Assembly (NCBI GenBank): GCA_964573565.1 | Contig: CAZNJV010000003.1 | Location: 1 to 25,166, forward strand | Reading direction: 5' to 3' | Length of the DNA stretch: 25,166 bases | From: UBA12078 sp964573565 | GTDB taxonomy: Bacteria > Patescibacteriota > Dojkabacteria > SC72 | Shown: in pieces, positions 9,028-17,033 of the stretch | Numbering within the stretch: position 1 is the stretch's first letter | How the letters are laid out: each line of letters begins with the position of its first letter | Translations under genes and position numbers: made by a program | The notes under the pieces: model-generated | The model's input: only the letters and a program-made list of their open reading frames with translations | What the model was told of the DNA's origin: nothing | Database searches by the model: none

Positions 9028-10239
9028 ATGAAGAAATTTAAATATTCTGCAAGAGATCAACAAGGCAAAATCGTTTCTGGAAGCTTGGAAGCGAAAGACT
9101 ACGATTCAGTAGCAGATATTCTTCATGATAGAGGCTTGATAGTTGTATCTGTCAAAGAAGCGATGGGTTTGAATCTCGAGAGATTAGCTGAGATAAATAT
9201 TGGTGGCGTACCAATGAAAGAGAAAGTCGTGTTTATGAGACAGATGGCAACCATGGTTGGTGCTGGTCTCCCACTTTCTAGATCTCTGGAGATCATGACT
9301 CAACAAACAGAAAACCCAATGTTTAGAAGAGTGTTGAAAGATGTTTTGCTATCTGTGCAATCAGGAAAATCTCTCTCTGATTCCTTCAGAGATCAGGAGG
9401 AGATATTTGATGAAGTTACGCTCAACCTCATAGAAGCTGGTGAAGAAAGTGGTAATTTAGAAACCATATTAGAAAGACTTGCTACTGAGCTTGAAGAGAA
9501 GAATAGCTTGGGCAGAAAGCTTAAATCCGCCATGATTTACCCTACCATTATATTGGTGGTTATTATTGCAGTTGTAGTCTTAATGATGATTGTCTTGATC
9601 CCATCAATGGCGACAATATACAGTGATTTTGATGCAGAATTACCAGCAGTTACCAAAATTCTAATGAGTATGAGTGATTTCTTTGTGCACTACTGGTGGG
9701 CTATATTAGTAGTGTTGGCGGTTTTGATAATTGGAGGAAAATTCTACCTCGATTCAGACAAAGGAAAGAGAAGCTTTGATAAAATAGTACTAAAGATCCC
9801 TGTCGTAGGAATGATCATAACCAAGATGCAGTTGGCACAATTCACAAGAGTCTTGGCATTACTTCTGGGTAGTGGATTATCAATTATTAAAGCCTTGGAA
9901 CTAACGGGTGCGTCTCTTAGTAACTCCATGTTTAGAGATACTGTGGCAGAAGCAAAGGCTGAAGTAGAAAAAGGTGGTGCCTTGGCTATCCCAATTGCGA
10001 GAAGTGAGTACTTCCCTCTTCTTGTCAGCAGTATGATTGCAGTTGGAGAAGAGACTGGAGAAATCGATGCGGTATTGACTAAAGTTTCCCAGTATTACAA
10101 AGAAGAGGTGGATGTTGCCACCACAAATATGTCATCTGTCTTAGAACCCATATTCCTTATAATCATGGGTCTTGCAATAGGATTTATAGCTTTAGGAGTA
10201 TATATGCCAATGTTCCAACTTTCTTCAGCAATCGGCTAA
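9028..10239 (+). CDS. pilC: type IV pilus inner-membrane platform protein PilC
   Basis: Polytopic platform protein that couples the PilB/PilT motors to pilin insertion and extraction, 403 residues. Two T2SSF domains are visible. The first has FMRQMATMVGAGLPLSRSLE and a membrane span near residues 170-195. The second has FTRVLALLLGSGLSIIKALE and the ending EPIFLIIMGLAIGFIALGVY. A middle hydrophobic span lies around residues 220-240. The N-terminus MKKFKYSARDQQGKIVSG is typical of PilC/GspF. The ATG comes one base after the pilT stop, which implies translational coupling. Confidence 0.96.
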   Translation: MKKFKYSARDQQGKIVSGSLEAKDYDSVADILHDRGLIVVSVKEAMGLNLERLAEINIGGVPMKEKVVFMRQMATMVGAGLPLSRSLEIMTQQTENPMFRRVLKDVLLSVQSGKSLSDSFRDQEEIFDEVTLNLIEAGEESGNLETILERLATELEEKNSLGRKLKSAMIYPTIILVVIIAVVVLMMIVLIPSMATIYSDFDAELPAVTKILMSMSDFFVHYWWAILVVLAVLIIGGKFYLDSDKGKRSFDKIVLKIPVVGMIITKMQLAQFTRVLALLLGSGLSIIKALELTGASLSNSMFRDTVAEAKAEVEKGGALAIPIARSEYFPLLVSSMIAVGEETGEIDAVLTKVSQYYKEEVDVATTNMSSVLEPIFLIIMGLAIGFIALGVYMPMFQLSSAIG

Positions 10240-10249
10240 AAAGGAGTCA

Positions 10250-10278
10250 TTGACAAGGTATCTAAAGTTATGTAATCT
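10250..10278 (+). promoter_or_regulatory. candidate promoter of the first pilin gene
   Basis: A perfect TTGACA -35 at 10250-10255 sits in the gap after pilC. The -10 is either TGTAAT at 10271-10276 (5 of 6, spacer 15) or TAATCT overlapping it (spacer 17, weaker). Its location just upstream of a terminated single pilin gene supports separate transcription of that pilin. Confidence 0.5.
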
Positions 10279-10312
10279 TTATTTAGTTAAATTAAAACTG
10301 TCTGTTACAAAC

Positions 10313-10879
10313 ATGAGAAAGACTCTCTATGAGGCATTCACATTAGTAGAAATGCTTATCGTTATGGGTATCCTTATTATCTTGATGGCTGTTGGTATTA
10401 CTGCGGGAAGGTTTGCTATCAATAGAGCGAATGATGTCGCACATCAGAATGCTGCAGATCAGATCTATACAGCATTGCAAGCATATTACACAGATAACAG
10501 AGAGTTCCCTAATGGAACACCTGCCTTTACTGCAAGTACATTGATCGGAACTTCTAGTACATCTCCTCTTTGGGATTACTTAGATCAGGGCTCATTTGAT
10601 GGAGGAACTGATGCAACATATGTCTACGTCGTTGGAAATAATGATCAGTCTACATTGGTATGTGTCTCTTTGGGTGGTGTAGAAGATGAAAAGAACAGAG
10701 GTTACTACTGTACAGGTAATGGTTTCAATGACTCTGCTTTGACAGTAGGTACCGGTACTGGATCTGATATAACTGCGAAGTCTATTGAATATTCTACAGT
10801 AACAGGTGCATATACAATTGTTGATGCATTGGCAAGTGGTGCTACAGCAGCTGACTGGGTAAGTTCAGATTGGCAGTAA
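10313..10879 (+). CDS. type IV prepilin, likely major pilin
   Basis: Secreted pilin subunit, 188 residues from the ATG at 10313. The leader MRKTLYEA is followed by FTLVEMLIVMGILIILMAVG, the N-methylated hydrophobic helix with Glu at mature position 5. Cleavage follows Ala instead of the usual Gly. The globular part ends with a signature DQSTLVCVSLGGVEDE..RGYYC, which has two Cys that could pair, and a terminal DW-rich tail. The next pilin shares this signature. A longer reading from TTG at 10250 would start inside a perfect -35 hexamer and add an unlikely leader, so I reject it. Own promoter plus own terminator suggest high, independent expression, hence the major-pilin call (inference). Confidence 0.9.
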   Translation: MRKTLYEAFTLVEMLIVMGILIILMAVGITAGRFAINRANDVAHQNAADQIYTALQAYYTDNREFPNGTPAFTASTLIGTSSTSPLWDYLDQGSFDGGTDATYVYVVGNNDQSTLVCVSLGGVEDEKNRGYYCTGNGFNDSALTVGTGTGSDITAKSIEYSTVTGAYTIVDALASGATAADWVSSDWQ

Positions 10880-10902
10880 TTGTAGGCTTTCTTAGCAATT
10901 AG

Positions 10903-10927
10903 AACCCCTCGAAAGAGGGGTTTTTTA
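10903..10927 (+). terminator. rho-independent terminator after the first pilin
   Basis: Perfect 8-bp stem AACCCCTC / GAGGGGTT with a GAAA tetraloop (10911-10914), followed by a run of T residues (10921-10926). It ends the pilin transcript 24 bases after the stop and separates it from the prepilin peptidase gene. Confidence 0.92.
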
Positions 10928-10942
10928 TTTCTTCAGACAGTA

Positions 10943-10954
10943 TATAATGGTTGT
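10943..10954 (+). promoter_or_regulatory. -10 element of the prepilin peptidase gene, predicted leaderless
   Basis: Perfect TATAAT at 10943-10948, then 6 bases, then the ATG at 10955. Initiation 7 bases downstream would be on the start codon itself. It follows directly after the terminator, so a new promoter is needed here. The -35 region is weak. Confidence 0.6.
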
Positions 10955-11698
10955 ATGATTCTGATGTATATATTCTTTTTTATCTTGGGTACAGTACTTG
11001 CTAGCTTCATTAATGCTACCCTCTACCGGATAGATAATGAGTATAAATATCCAGAGATATTGATCAAAGGTTCTCATTGTGAGAAATGCAAACATCCCCT
11101 ATCATGGATTGATTTAATACCAGTATTGGGATTCATTATTAACAAGGGACGATGCAAATACTGTAAAACTCCAGTCAATATCTATTACCCGATCTCTGAG
11201 TTCCTCCTTGGCTTGTCATTCTTAGCCGTATACGCCTACTCTCTTCCAGCATATATATATGTGATAATCATTTTTCTCTTCATCCTTTGTTTCTTTGATG
11301 TGAAAGAGATGGCTATACCTCAGAATGTCACAAATGTTTTCCTTGCATTCTGTGTGGTAATCTTCATATTCAACTTCCAGTTATCAAATATATATATTCC
11401 ATTAGCAATAGCCCTCTCTTTTTTCCTACTTAATCTGGTTAAGAAATCATTTGGAATTGGAGATATTCTTGTTATCCTAGGATTGGGGATTTTAATTTCC
11501 TGGAAACAAGCAATTGTATTTTTCTGGTTATCAATCGCTATCGCACTTCTCTACTCTCTCGGATATATTGCTCTTACAAATACAGAGTTAAAGAGAGCAA
11601 AAATCCCAATGGTTCCATTCCTTTCAATCGCGTATCTGCTATCATTAATGTACGGTGATACCATATTCTGGTATATTATTAAATTGCTCCAATTATAG
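10955..11698 (+). CDS. pilD: prepilin peptidase (type 4 leader peptidase / N-methylase)
   Basis: Membrane aspartic protease that removes prepilin leaders and methylates the new N-terminus, 247 residues with multiple hydrophobic spans. The N-terminal methylase part has the zinc tetracysteine pattern CEKC ... CKYC. The two catalytic aspartates are seen in CFFDVKEMAIP and in the GxGD motif (FGIGDILV). It processes the prepilins encoded on both sides. Since four of those carry Ala at the -1 site, its specificity should tolerate Ala. It is separated from the upstream pilin by a terminator and followed 11 bases later by the second pilin. Confidence 0.95.
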   Translation: MILMYIFFFILGTVLASFINATLYRIDNEYKYPEILIKGSHCEKCKHPLSWIDLIPVLGFIINKGRCKYCKTPVNIYYPISEFLLGLSFLAVYAYSLPAYIYVIIIFLFILCFFDVKEMAIPQNVTNVFLAFCVVIFIFNFQLSNIYIPLAIALSFFLLNLVKKSFGIGDILVILGLGILISWKQAIVFFWLSIAIALLYSLGYIALTNTELKRAKIPMVPFLSIAYLLSLMYGDTIFWYIIKLLQL

Positions 11699-11709
11699 AA
11701 AAAACAAAC

Positions 11710-12291
11710 ATGCCCAAGAGATACAAAGCTTTTACACTTGTAGAAATGCTCATAGTTATGGGAATCCTCATTGTTCTCTTGGCCGTAGGTGTGTTGGTTG
11801 GAAGATATGCCATACAAAAAGCACAAGATGTTAAACACAAGGATGCCGTAAGAAATCTCTACTCGGCCCTAATTAAATACAAGAATGTCAATGGGAAATA
11901 TCCAGGAATTGGTAACTGTACAGGATGTATACAAAGAGAGTTCTTTGCCTATTCTCTTGGATACAACGGTACTGAGAACAACTACATCCTAAAAGAATAT
12001 GCAGATGAAGATGGAATTTTTGATGGAGGAGCAGATGCGACCTACTACTATGATGTAGATGATATAGATCAACAGTTTGTGGTGGTCTGTGTGTCTTTGG
12101 GAGGCATAGACGATGAATTTGAAAGAGGTTTTTACTGTGCCGGAGATGGAATTGGTGTATTACCAGAAATAACTCCAGTTACAGATAGCGAAATAGGATC
12201 GCAAGCAAGTGGAGACCCACTCTCTGTAATTGTTAAGAGTATGGATAACTCAGATTGGCATCAAAAGGATGGCTTCTCGCTGAATGATTGA
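11710..12291 (+). CDS. type IV prepilin paralogue of the first pilin
   Basis: 193-residue prepilin. The short leader MPKRYKA is followed by FTLVEMLIVMGILIVLLAVG, with Glu5 and Ala at the cleavage -1 site. The globular part repeats the signature of the first pilin (DQQFVVVCVSLGGIDDE..RGFYC) and also has a GNCTGC cysteine pair. The two proteins are therefore paralogues. This one follows pilD by 11 bases and lacks the strong promoter seen for the first, so it may be a minor or alternative subunit (inference). Confidence 0.88.
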   Translation: MPKRYKAFTLVEMLIVMGILIVLLAVGVLVGRYAIQKAQDVKHKDAVRNLYSALIKYKNVNGKYPGIGNCTGCIQREFFAYSLGYNGTENNYILKEYADEDGIFDGGADATYYYDVDDIDQQFVVVCVSLGGIDDEFERGFYCAGDGIGVLPEITPVTDSEIGSQASGDPLSVIVKSMDNSDWHQKDGFSLND

Positions 12292-12343
12292 TACAATCTC
12301 CTTTCTATGCTAAATTTAAGAGTTGAATTAATGACTTACTGCC

Positions 12344-13102
12344 TTGTCGTTTAGATTAAAATCCAACAAATATCCTGCGTATACCCTAATGGAGCTTCTA
12401 ATTGTCTTGGGTATTTTTGCAGTAATGGCCGGTATGACGTTTTCATCGTTTAGTGGATTACAGAACACGGTAAAAATGAATGAATACGTGTTGACCTTAG
12501 AGCAAGATATTAGGTCTGTACAAAGAGCTGCAATGCTTCTAGAAAGAAGCTCAAATGAAAAATGGATATATGGATTAGGGATAGACTTTGGAAGCATGAG
12601 TGATGATGGAAAATATACAGTATTCAAATGGTGCTCGCCATTCTCTGATTATGGGAATATCGCGACGAGATCCGCTTTACCAGGATATGATCCCAATCAG
12701 GACCTGGGGACTGTACTTGTAGGTAATGGCGGCGATTTAAATGCATATATGAATGTATCTGGAGGAATTACCAACAGCAGTATCTGCAATCTCTCAGCAT
12801 TTTCCTCCTCTCTTCGTACTTTAAGTGGATACTCACAGGTCTCCTCTACTCCGAAATCGAACATTTCAATATCGCCAATAGACAACAATAATAACCCGCG
12901 TTACGTTATCTTTGAATCTGTTTCGGGAAGAGCGTTCTTTTATGATACTAATGGAGTATTACTGAATTTCGATGCATCGGGGAAATTAAAAGATGACCCA
13001 GAATCCTTTGTTATAACGATCCAGCCATTAAGCAATGTAAATACACGAATCATATCCATAGGAAATCTCTCAGGTAAAATTAGTACCCAAAGTGTAAAAT
13101 GA
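12344..13102 (+). CDS. minor prepilin / pseudopilin (TTG start)
   Basis: 252-residue prepilin-like protein. The N-terminal leader is followed by YTLMELLIVLGIFAVMAG, with Glu at mature position 5 and Ala before the cleavage point. The rest is predicted to be an exported domain I do not recognise. It resembles a GspH/FimT-type minor pilin only in its N-terminal helix. The only in-frame start is TTG at 12344, because an in-frame TGA lies at 12332-12334. Its stop overlaps the next ATG (ATGA), so the three minor prepilins are translationally coupled. Confidence 0.82.
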   Translation: MSFRLKSNKYPAYTLMELLIVLGIFAVMAGMTFSSFSGLQNTVKMNEYVLTLEQDIRSVQRAAMLLERSSNEKWIYGLGIDFGSMSDDGKYTVFKWCSPFSDYGNIATRSALPGYDPNQDLGTVLVGNGGDLNAYMNVSGGITNSSICNLSAFSSSLRTLSGYSQVSSTPKSNISISPIDNNNNPRYVIFESVSGRAFFYDTNGVLLNFDASGKLKDDPESFVITIQPLSNVNTRIISIGNLSGKISTQSVK

Positions 13103-13629
13103 AAATCTCGTTAAATGGAAAATATGAAGGAATGGGTTTTGTGGAAGCATTAATATCCATAATGGTTGTAGGAGCATCATCTGTTGTACTTATGCAGATC
13201 GCATCTCAAACGCTTCAAGAGATGATGCAAAATGAAGTGATTGATACCATGACACAGTATGCAGTTGAAGGAGGAGTAATGGTTCAAGATTTAGCAACTC
13301 AGGAAAAGATATCTGGAACAGATGTATTCCCAAATGCAGAAGGATGCTATGCAATGGATGTAACGGATGGTGTGTATTCTTTTAGAAAGGATCAAACAGA
13401 CCAATACGTGTCATATGATTTAGTTAGAGACAGAGAAACATACAAAACAGAGACTGCGATAACTGCAGATGATAATTTTTTTAGGATAGTATGTATAAAC
13501 AGTTATGTTGGAGATGGCCAATTTGCTGTAGTAAAAGTTGTTGTTGGACAATCTAAGGTTGGAGATGGAACAATCACTAAGAAAAATATGGTTAAAGACT
13601 ATTCTTACTTTACGGTTGCAACGCTATGA
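13099..13629 (+). CDS. minor prepilin, PilV-like
   Basis: 176-residue prepilin-like protein. The leader ends in Gly and is followed by MGFVEALISIMVVGASSVVL, with Glu at mature position 5. This is the only prepilin here with the classic Gly at -1. The exported part contains a Cys pair (EGCY ... RIVC) and no family signature I can name. Both ends are coupled by ATGA overlaps to neighbouring minor prepilins. The order of an H-like, a V-like and a W-like prepilin resembles priming-complex minor pilins. That role is inferred. Confidence 0.78.
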   Translation: MKISLNGKYEGMGFVEALISIMVVGASSVVLMQIASQTLQEMMQNEVIDTMTQYAVEGGVMVQDLATQEKISGTDVFPNAEGCYAMDVTDGVYSFRKDQTDQYVSYDLVRDRETYKTETAITADDNFFRIVCINSYVGDGQFAVVKVVVGQSKVGDGTITKKNMVKDYSYFTVATL

Positions 13630-14321
13630 TGAAGAAGCTATTAAAAAAATATGAGGCTTACAGTTTGGTAGAGATGTTAATCACCATCGTTATAATTGGT
13701 ATTGTCATGCTCATCGCTTCTGTTACCCTTACTACACTCATTAAAATATCTACCGTCTCAAGCAACAAAACAAGGGTTAGAACAGAAAGCGAATTCGTCT
13801 TAGAACTTGTACGAAGAACTGTCCGAAATTCTAATCCTTCGGATGTGTATATATATAACTCCTCAACGGCTAGAAAATATGATCCAGAAGGAAATACGGT
13901 TGTAGATGAATTGGGAGCAAATCTTCCTGCTATCTATGTTAGTTCGCTTGGAGAAAATCAGGTGGGAAATGAAATACATTTTAGACCATATGGCTATGAA
14001 AGTTGGGTTTGTATAGCATTCTTTACATCCTCCACAAACCCTGAAATGGGCTATATCATCAAAACAACAGCAAGTGATTTAACAGGACAACACCAAAATT
14101 GCTTCACAAATGGATATACTGGATATTTAATACCATTGAACTCTGAGATTGTAGATATTGATAATTTCCAGATTGCCTACACTATTTTAGATGATTCCAA
14201 CTACATGATACGGTTTGATATAGATGCAGAGCCTACTGAATGGTATCTTAGTTTCGGTGCACCAGTAAGAAAAGAGGTGCATAGGCAGGCAGTTGTCTCT
14301 ACAGAAGGAATTGTTTGGTAA
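13626..14321 (+). CDS. minor prepilin, PilW-like
   Basis: 231-residue prepilin-like protein. The leader ends in Tyr-Glu-Ala and is followed by YSLVEMLITIVIIGIVMLIA, with Glu5 and Ala at -1. The remainder is an extracellular domain with two Cys (WVCIAFF and HQNCFTN). The ATG at 13626 overlaps the preceding TGA. A second in-frame ATG at 13629 is an equally possible start. It is last of the coupled minor-prepilin trio and is followed by an 83-base gap with a new promoter. Confidence 0.78.
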   Translation: MMKKLLKKYEAYSLVEMLITIVIIGIVMLIASVTLTTLIKISTVSSNKTRVRTESEFVLELVRRTVRNSNPSDVYIYNSSTARKYDPEGNTVVDELGANLPAIYVSSLGENQVGNEIHFRPYGYESWVCIAFFTSSTNPEMGYIIKTTASDLTGQHQNCFTNGYTGYLIPLNSEIVDIDNFQIAYTILDDSNYMIRFDIDAEPTEWYLSFGAPVRKEVHRQAVVSTEGIVW

Positions 14322-14338
14322 ATAGCTCTTTGAGGTAC

Positions 14339-14368
14339 TTAACATATACAGGAAATTTTAGCTATACT
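14339..14368 (+). promoter_or_regulatory. candidate promoter of the response-regulator gene
   Basis: TTAACA (14339-14344, 5 of 6 to the -35), an 18-base spacer, and TATACT (14363-14368, 5 of 6 to the -10). Predicted initiation is near 14375, about 30 bases before the ATG at 14405. Confidence 0.55.
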
Positions 14369-14404
14369 GTATAGGTATCATTCTAATTTATTACTTTATA
14401 CATT

Positions 14405-14785
14405 ATGTCAAAGACAGTTTTAATAGTGGAAGATGATAAGCAATTACTCGATTCTTACAAAGAGTTGGTTGAAAATGCTGGCTTTACATGTCTAACCGCC
14501 AATGATGGCTATCATGGTTTGGATCTGATGGCACAGCAAAGTGGAATGATTGGACTTGTGCTTTTGGATTTAATGATGCCGGGTGTCGATGGACTTGAAG
14601 TGTTAAGAGCTGTTAAAGCTTCTCCAGACAAATATGGCGAAATGCCTGTGGTTGTCTTAACAAATATGACCAGTGATGCCGTTATCAAAGAAGCCTTTGA
14701 TCTAGGAGCATCTTCATACTTGGTAAAAACAGATATTAACTACGAAGGCTTGATAAAAGAATTAAATAAATATCTAGGAGAATAG
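14405..14785 (+). CDS. stand-alone CheY-like receiver protein
   Basis: 126-residue single receiver domain with no output domain. The phosphorylation site set is complete: acidic pair Asp10/Asp11, phospho-acceptor Asp55 (LVLLDLMMPG), Thr86 (VVLTN) and Lys108 (SYLVKT). No histidine kinase is in the window. It sits between the minor prepilins and pilM with its own promoter. It could act like PilG/PilH-type receivers on pilus motors, but the sequence does not show its partner. Confidence 0.93.
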   Translation: MSKTVLIVEDDKQLLDSYKELVENAGFTCLTANDGYHGLDLMAQQSGMIGLVLLDLMMPGVDGLEVLRAVKASPDKYGEMPVVVLTNMTSDAVIKEAFDLGASSYLVKTDINYEGLIKELNKYLGE

Positions 14786-14790
14786 CTTTG

Positions 14791-14819
14791 TTGTCGTATC
14801 TCTTTTTTGGTAATATATA
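14791..14819 (+). promoter_or_regulatory. candidate promoter of pilM-pilN-pilO
   Basis: TTGTCG (14791-14796), a 17-base spacer and TATATA (14814-14819), with predicted initiation about 22 bases before the pilM ATG. The -35 is only 4 of 6 to consensus and the region is AT-rich, so this is moderate evidence. Confidence 0.4.
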
Positions 14820-14847
14820 TAAACTTTAACTTAATAAACTGCTCAAA

Positions 14848-15879
14848 ATGGCGAAACTGTCCGACCATGTAGGTATAGACTTTGGGACTCACTCCGTAAA
14901 GGCAGTTGAGTTAAGGGATATTGCCTCTGAGAGTCCTGCATTAGTAAATTTAGGATCTCAAATTACTCCAAAAGGTGTTATAAATAGTGAAGATAAAGCA
15001 GATCAAACGAAGCTGGCTGATGTTCTCAAAAAAATGTATGATGCTTCGAAGATTAGGAATAAGTCTGTGGTTATGGCATTACCAGAATTTTCCGTGTTCA
15101 CAAGATTTTTAGAATTCCCCGGTGTAAAGCAAGAAGAACTAAAAGATGCAGTATACTTTGAAGCCAAACAGTACATCCCTATGCCTCTTAATGAGGTTCA
15201 GTTGAGCTACATAACTATTGGTTTTAATGAGACTAAGAATGCCCCTAGAGTGCTTTTGGTAGCAGCTCCCAAGAAGATCATAGATATCTATATAAATATC
15301 GCAACAGGTGCGGGATTAGAGCTTTCAGCTATAGAGACAGAATCTGTGGCAATGGGAAGAGCAATGTATCGTGCCACGAAGAAAAAGGATTTAGTAATGT
15401 TGGACTTTGGTGCTAACAGTACTGATATGAGTATACTTTCTGAAGGATATTTGGTTTTCTCTCAGAGTATTGCCATCGGTTCTGACTCATTGACTCAATC
15501 TATCGTTAACAAGTTTAATTTTGAATATTCTAGAGCAGAAGAATTTAAGCGTAACTATGGAGTAGTAGGAAATGTATTGGATGGGAAAATATACAATGTC
15601 GTCTCCCCTATCATTGAGTCGATACTTGTCGAGGTCAGAAGAGGTATTGAGTTCTACAAGAACAAGACATTAGCTGCAGCACCTATGGATTATCTATTAA
15701 ACGGTGATGGTGCTCTCTTACCAGGACTGATGGAGTATGTTGCGAAGAGCTTGGGTGTGAATGTCACAATTGCAAATCCTTGGAACGGCATAAATGTAGA
15801 TAATAAATTTAGAGATATTATTGCAAAAAGTGGCCCATCCTACTCTGTTGCAATAGGCTTAGCACTAAAAGATGAATAA
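14848..15879 (+). CDS. pilM: type IV pilus assembly protein PilM
   Basis: Cytoplasmic actin-like ATPase-fold protein that binds the N-terminus of PilN and connects the pilus alignment complex to the motors, 343 residues. It shows the phosphate-1-like motif VGIDFGTHSVKAVEL near the N-terminus, a second nucleotide-fold motif (MLDFGANSTDMSIL) and an adenosine-type motif (LLNGDGALLPGL). Length and order match PilM. Its last 8 bases overlap the pilN start, indicating coupling. Confidence 0.95.
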   Translation: MAKLSDHVGIDFGTHSVKAVELRDIASESPALVNLGSQITPKGVINSEDKADQTKLADVLKKMYDASKIRNKSVVMALPEFSVFTRFLEFPGVKQEELKDAVYFEAKQYIPMPLNEVQLSYITIGFNETKNAPRVLLVAAPKKIIDIYINIATGAGLELSAIETESVAMGRAMYRATKKKDLVMLDFGANSTDMSILSEGYLVFSQSIAIGSDSLTQSIVNKFNFEYSRAEEFKRNYGVVGNVLDGKIYNVVSPIIESILVEVRRGIEFYKNKTLAAAPMDYLLNGDGALLPGLMEYVAKSLGVNVTIANPWNGINVDNKFRDIIAKSGPSYSVAIGLALKDE

Positions 15880-16552
15880 ACCAATAGAAGTTGAACAAAA
15901 GAAGATAGAAAAGCCTGTTGAGAAGAAAGTCGAAGCACCAAAACAAGCAGCCCCAGTTGAACCTAAAGCTCCTGTTGCAGAAAATATCGTTGCCGATGAT
16001 GGTATCAACCTAATACCTACTCTTTCTAAGGAGGAGGTTGCAGTTGTTGAGAAGAAGAAAAAATTGAATATAGGTTCTATTGTCAGTCTATTAATTCTTG
16101 TTGTTGTTTCTATTCTTATCGTAGGTTTCAACATCGTCTCTAAGATGGTTCTTAATACAGAAAAAGCAAAACTTGCTTCCTATGAATCTCAGGTAAACAA
16201 AATGACACAAAAGATCATATCAAGTAATGCAATCTCTGAAAGAATTAAGCTGTATCAGGATATCTTGGGAGAAACATACTCTCCCAAAGGAGTTGTGGAC
16301 TATATCAATGCATTGGCAACCAAGAGCGGTTCTGCAAACGTTAGCAAATTTTCGTTGAGTAATGATTTAACGTTTTCGATAGAAGGAGAAGCCAATGATT
16401 TAGAAGATGTTTCTAAGTTCTGGTATATCTTAAGCAGCGATCCAAAGGTAGAAACTGTTACACTCCAATCTGTGGGAAATAATGTTAATTCAATGAGATT
16501 CTCATTCAAAGGTAAATTCATAATTGAAGAATTTTTAAGTTCTGCACAATAA
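15872..16552 (+). CDS. pilN: type IV pilus assembly protein PilN with extended N-terminus
   Basis: Inner-membrane alignment protein, 226 residues. The PilM-binding motif INLIP lies at residues 45-49, whereas in most PilN proteins it is close to the start. Ahead of it is a Lys/Glu/Pro/Ala-rich stretch. One transmembrane segment follows around residues 70-90, then a coiled-coil region and a ferredoxin-like C-terminal domain. It overlaps pilM by 8 bases and is followed by pilO after 4 bases. No pilP or secretin gene follows, consistent with a single-membrane cell. Confidence 0.9.
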   Translation: MNKPIEVEQKKIEKPVEKKVEAPKQAAPVEPKAPVAENIVADDGINLIPTLSKEEVAVVEKKKKLNIGSIVSLLILVVVSILIVGFNIVSKMVLNTEKAKLASYESQVNKMTQKIISSNAISERIKLYQDILGETYSPKGVVDYINALATKSGSANVSKFSLSNDLTFSIEGEANDLEDVSKFWYILSSDPKVETVTLQSVGNNVNSMRFSFKGKFIIEEFLSSAQ

Positions 16553-16556
16553 CAAA

Positions 16557-17033
16557 ATGGCCATTATTAACAACACATCAAAAACAAAGAAAGAGATAGA
16601 GGCAATAAGTGAGAAAATGAATAAGACGAAACTCAAGGTTTCTGATGTAATCATTCCAATTCTTGTACTAGGTGTCTTAGCATTACTCGGAGTTTTTGTT
16701 TTTGTACCTATGATTAAATCCGCGATGTCCTTTCAGTCTGAGCATGCAGAAGTTGTTGCCAAAGAGAAGAAATTAAAAGATCTAGAAACTGTTCTTAACG
16801 GAATGGATGAGGGAACTTTGCAGATAGATTTAGTNNNNNNNNNNNNNNNNNNNNNNNNNNNNNNNNNNNNNNNNNNNNNNNNNNNNNNNNNNNNNNNNNN
16901 NNNNNNNNNNNNNNNNNNNNNNNNNNNNNNNNNNTCAAGCACAACGGTTGATCTATACTCTGATTTCGAGCCATACACACAATACCCGGAGATAGTCTCA
17001 ACGTTTGAAAATAAAGCTTCTCAGTTGAATTAG
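16557..17033 (+). CDS. pilO: PilO-like pilus alignment protein, interrupted by assembly gap
   Basis: The N-terminal 92 or so residues fit PilO: a short charged cytoplasmic segment, one transmembrane span (about residues 29-53), then the start of a coiled coil. A run of exactly 100 N cuts the gene. Bases after the gap stay open in the same frame for about 33 codons to a TAG at 17031-17033. Because 100 N is a conventional filler, true length and frame are unknown. As written it has 158 codons including the gap, shorter than typical PilO (about 190-250), so missing sequence is likely. The distal part could belong to another gene. It converges on khpA with overlapping stops. Confidence 0.7.
   Translation: MAIINNTSKTKKEIEAISEKMNKTKLKVSDVIIPILVLGVLALLGVFVFVPMIKSAMSFQSEHAEVVAKEKKLKDLETVLNGMDEGTLQIDLXXXXXXXXXXXXXXXXXXXXXXXXXXXXXXXXXXSSTTVDLYSDFEPYTQYPEIVSTFENKASQLN
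16835..16934. other. assembly gap of 100 N
   Basis: One hundred consecutive N bases within pilO. The round number suggests a scaffold join of unknown true length, so nothing can be read here. Confidence 0.98.

Noticed and set aside
10250..10312. Upstream TTG start adding 21 residues to the first pilin
   Set aside because: The TTG is part of a perfect TTGACA -35 hexamer, and the ATG at 10313 gives a normal short prepilin leader.
12331..12354. Seven-codon reading frame overlapping the TTG start of the minor prepilin
   Set aside because: It could couple translation, but there is no Shine-Dalgarno or other support, so I do not call it a gene.
13099..13629. Possible UGA recoding as glycine (Gracilibacteria-type code)
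   Set aside because: TGA serves as stop in several ATGA overlaps, and proteins end at the expected lengths under the standard bacterial code.
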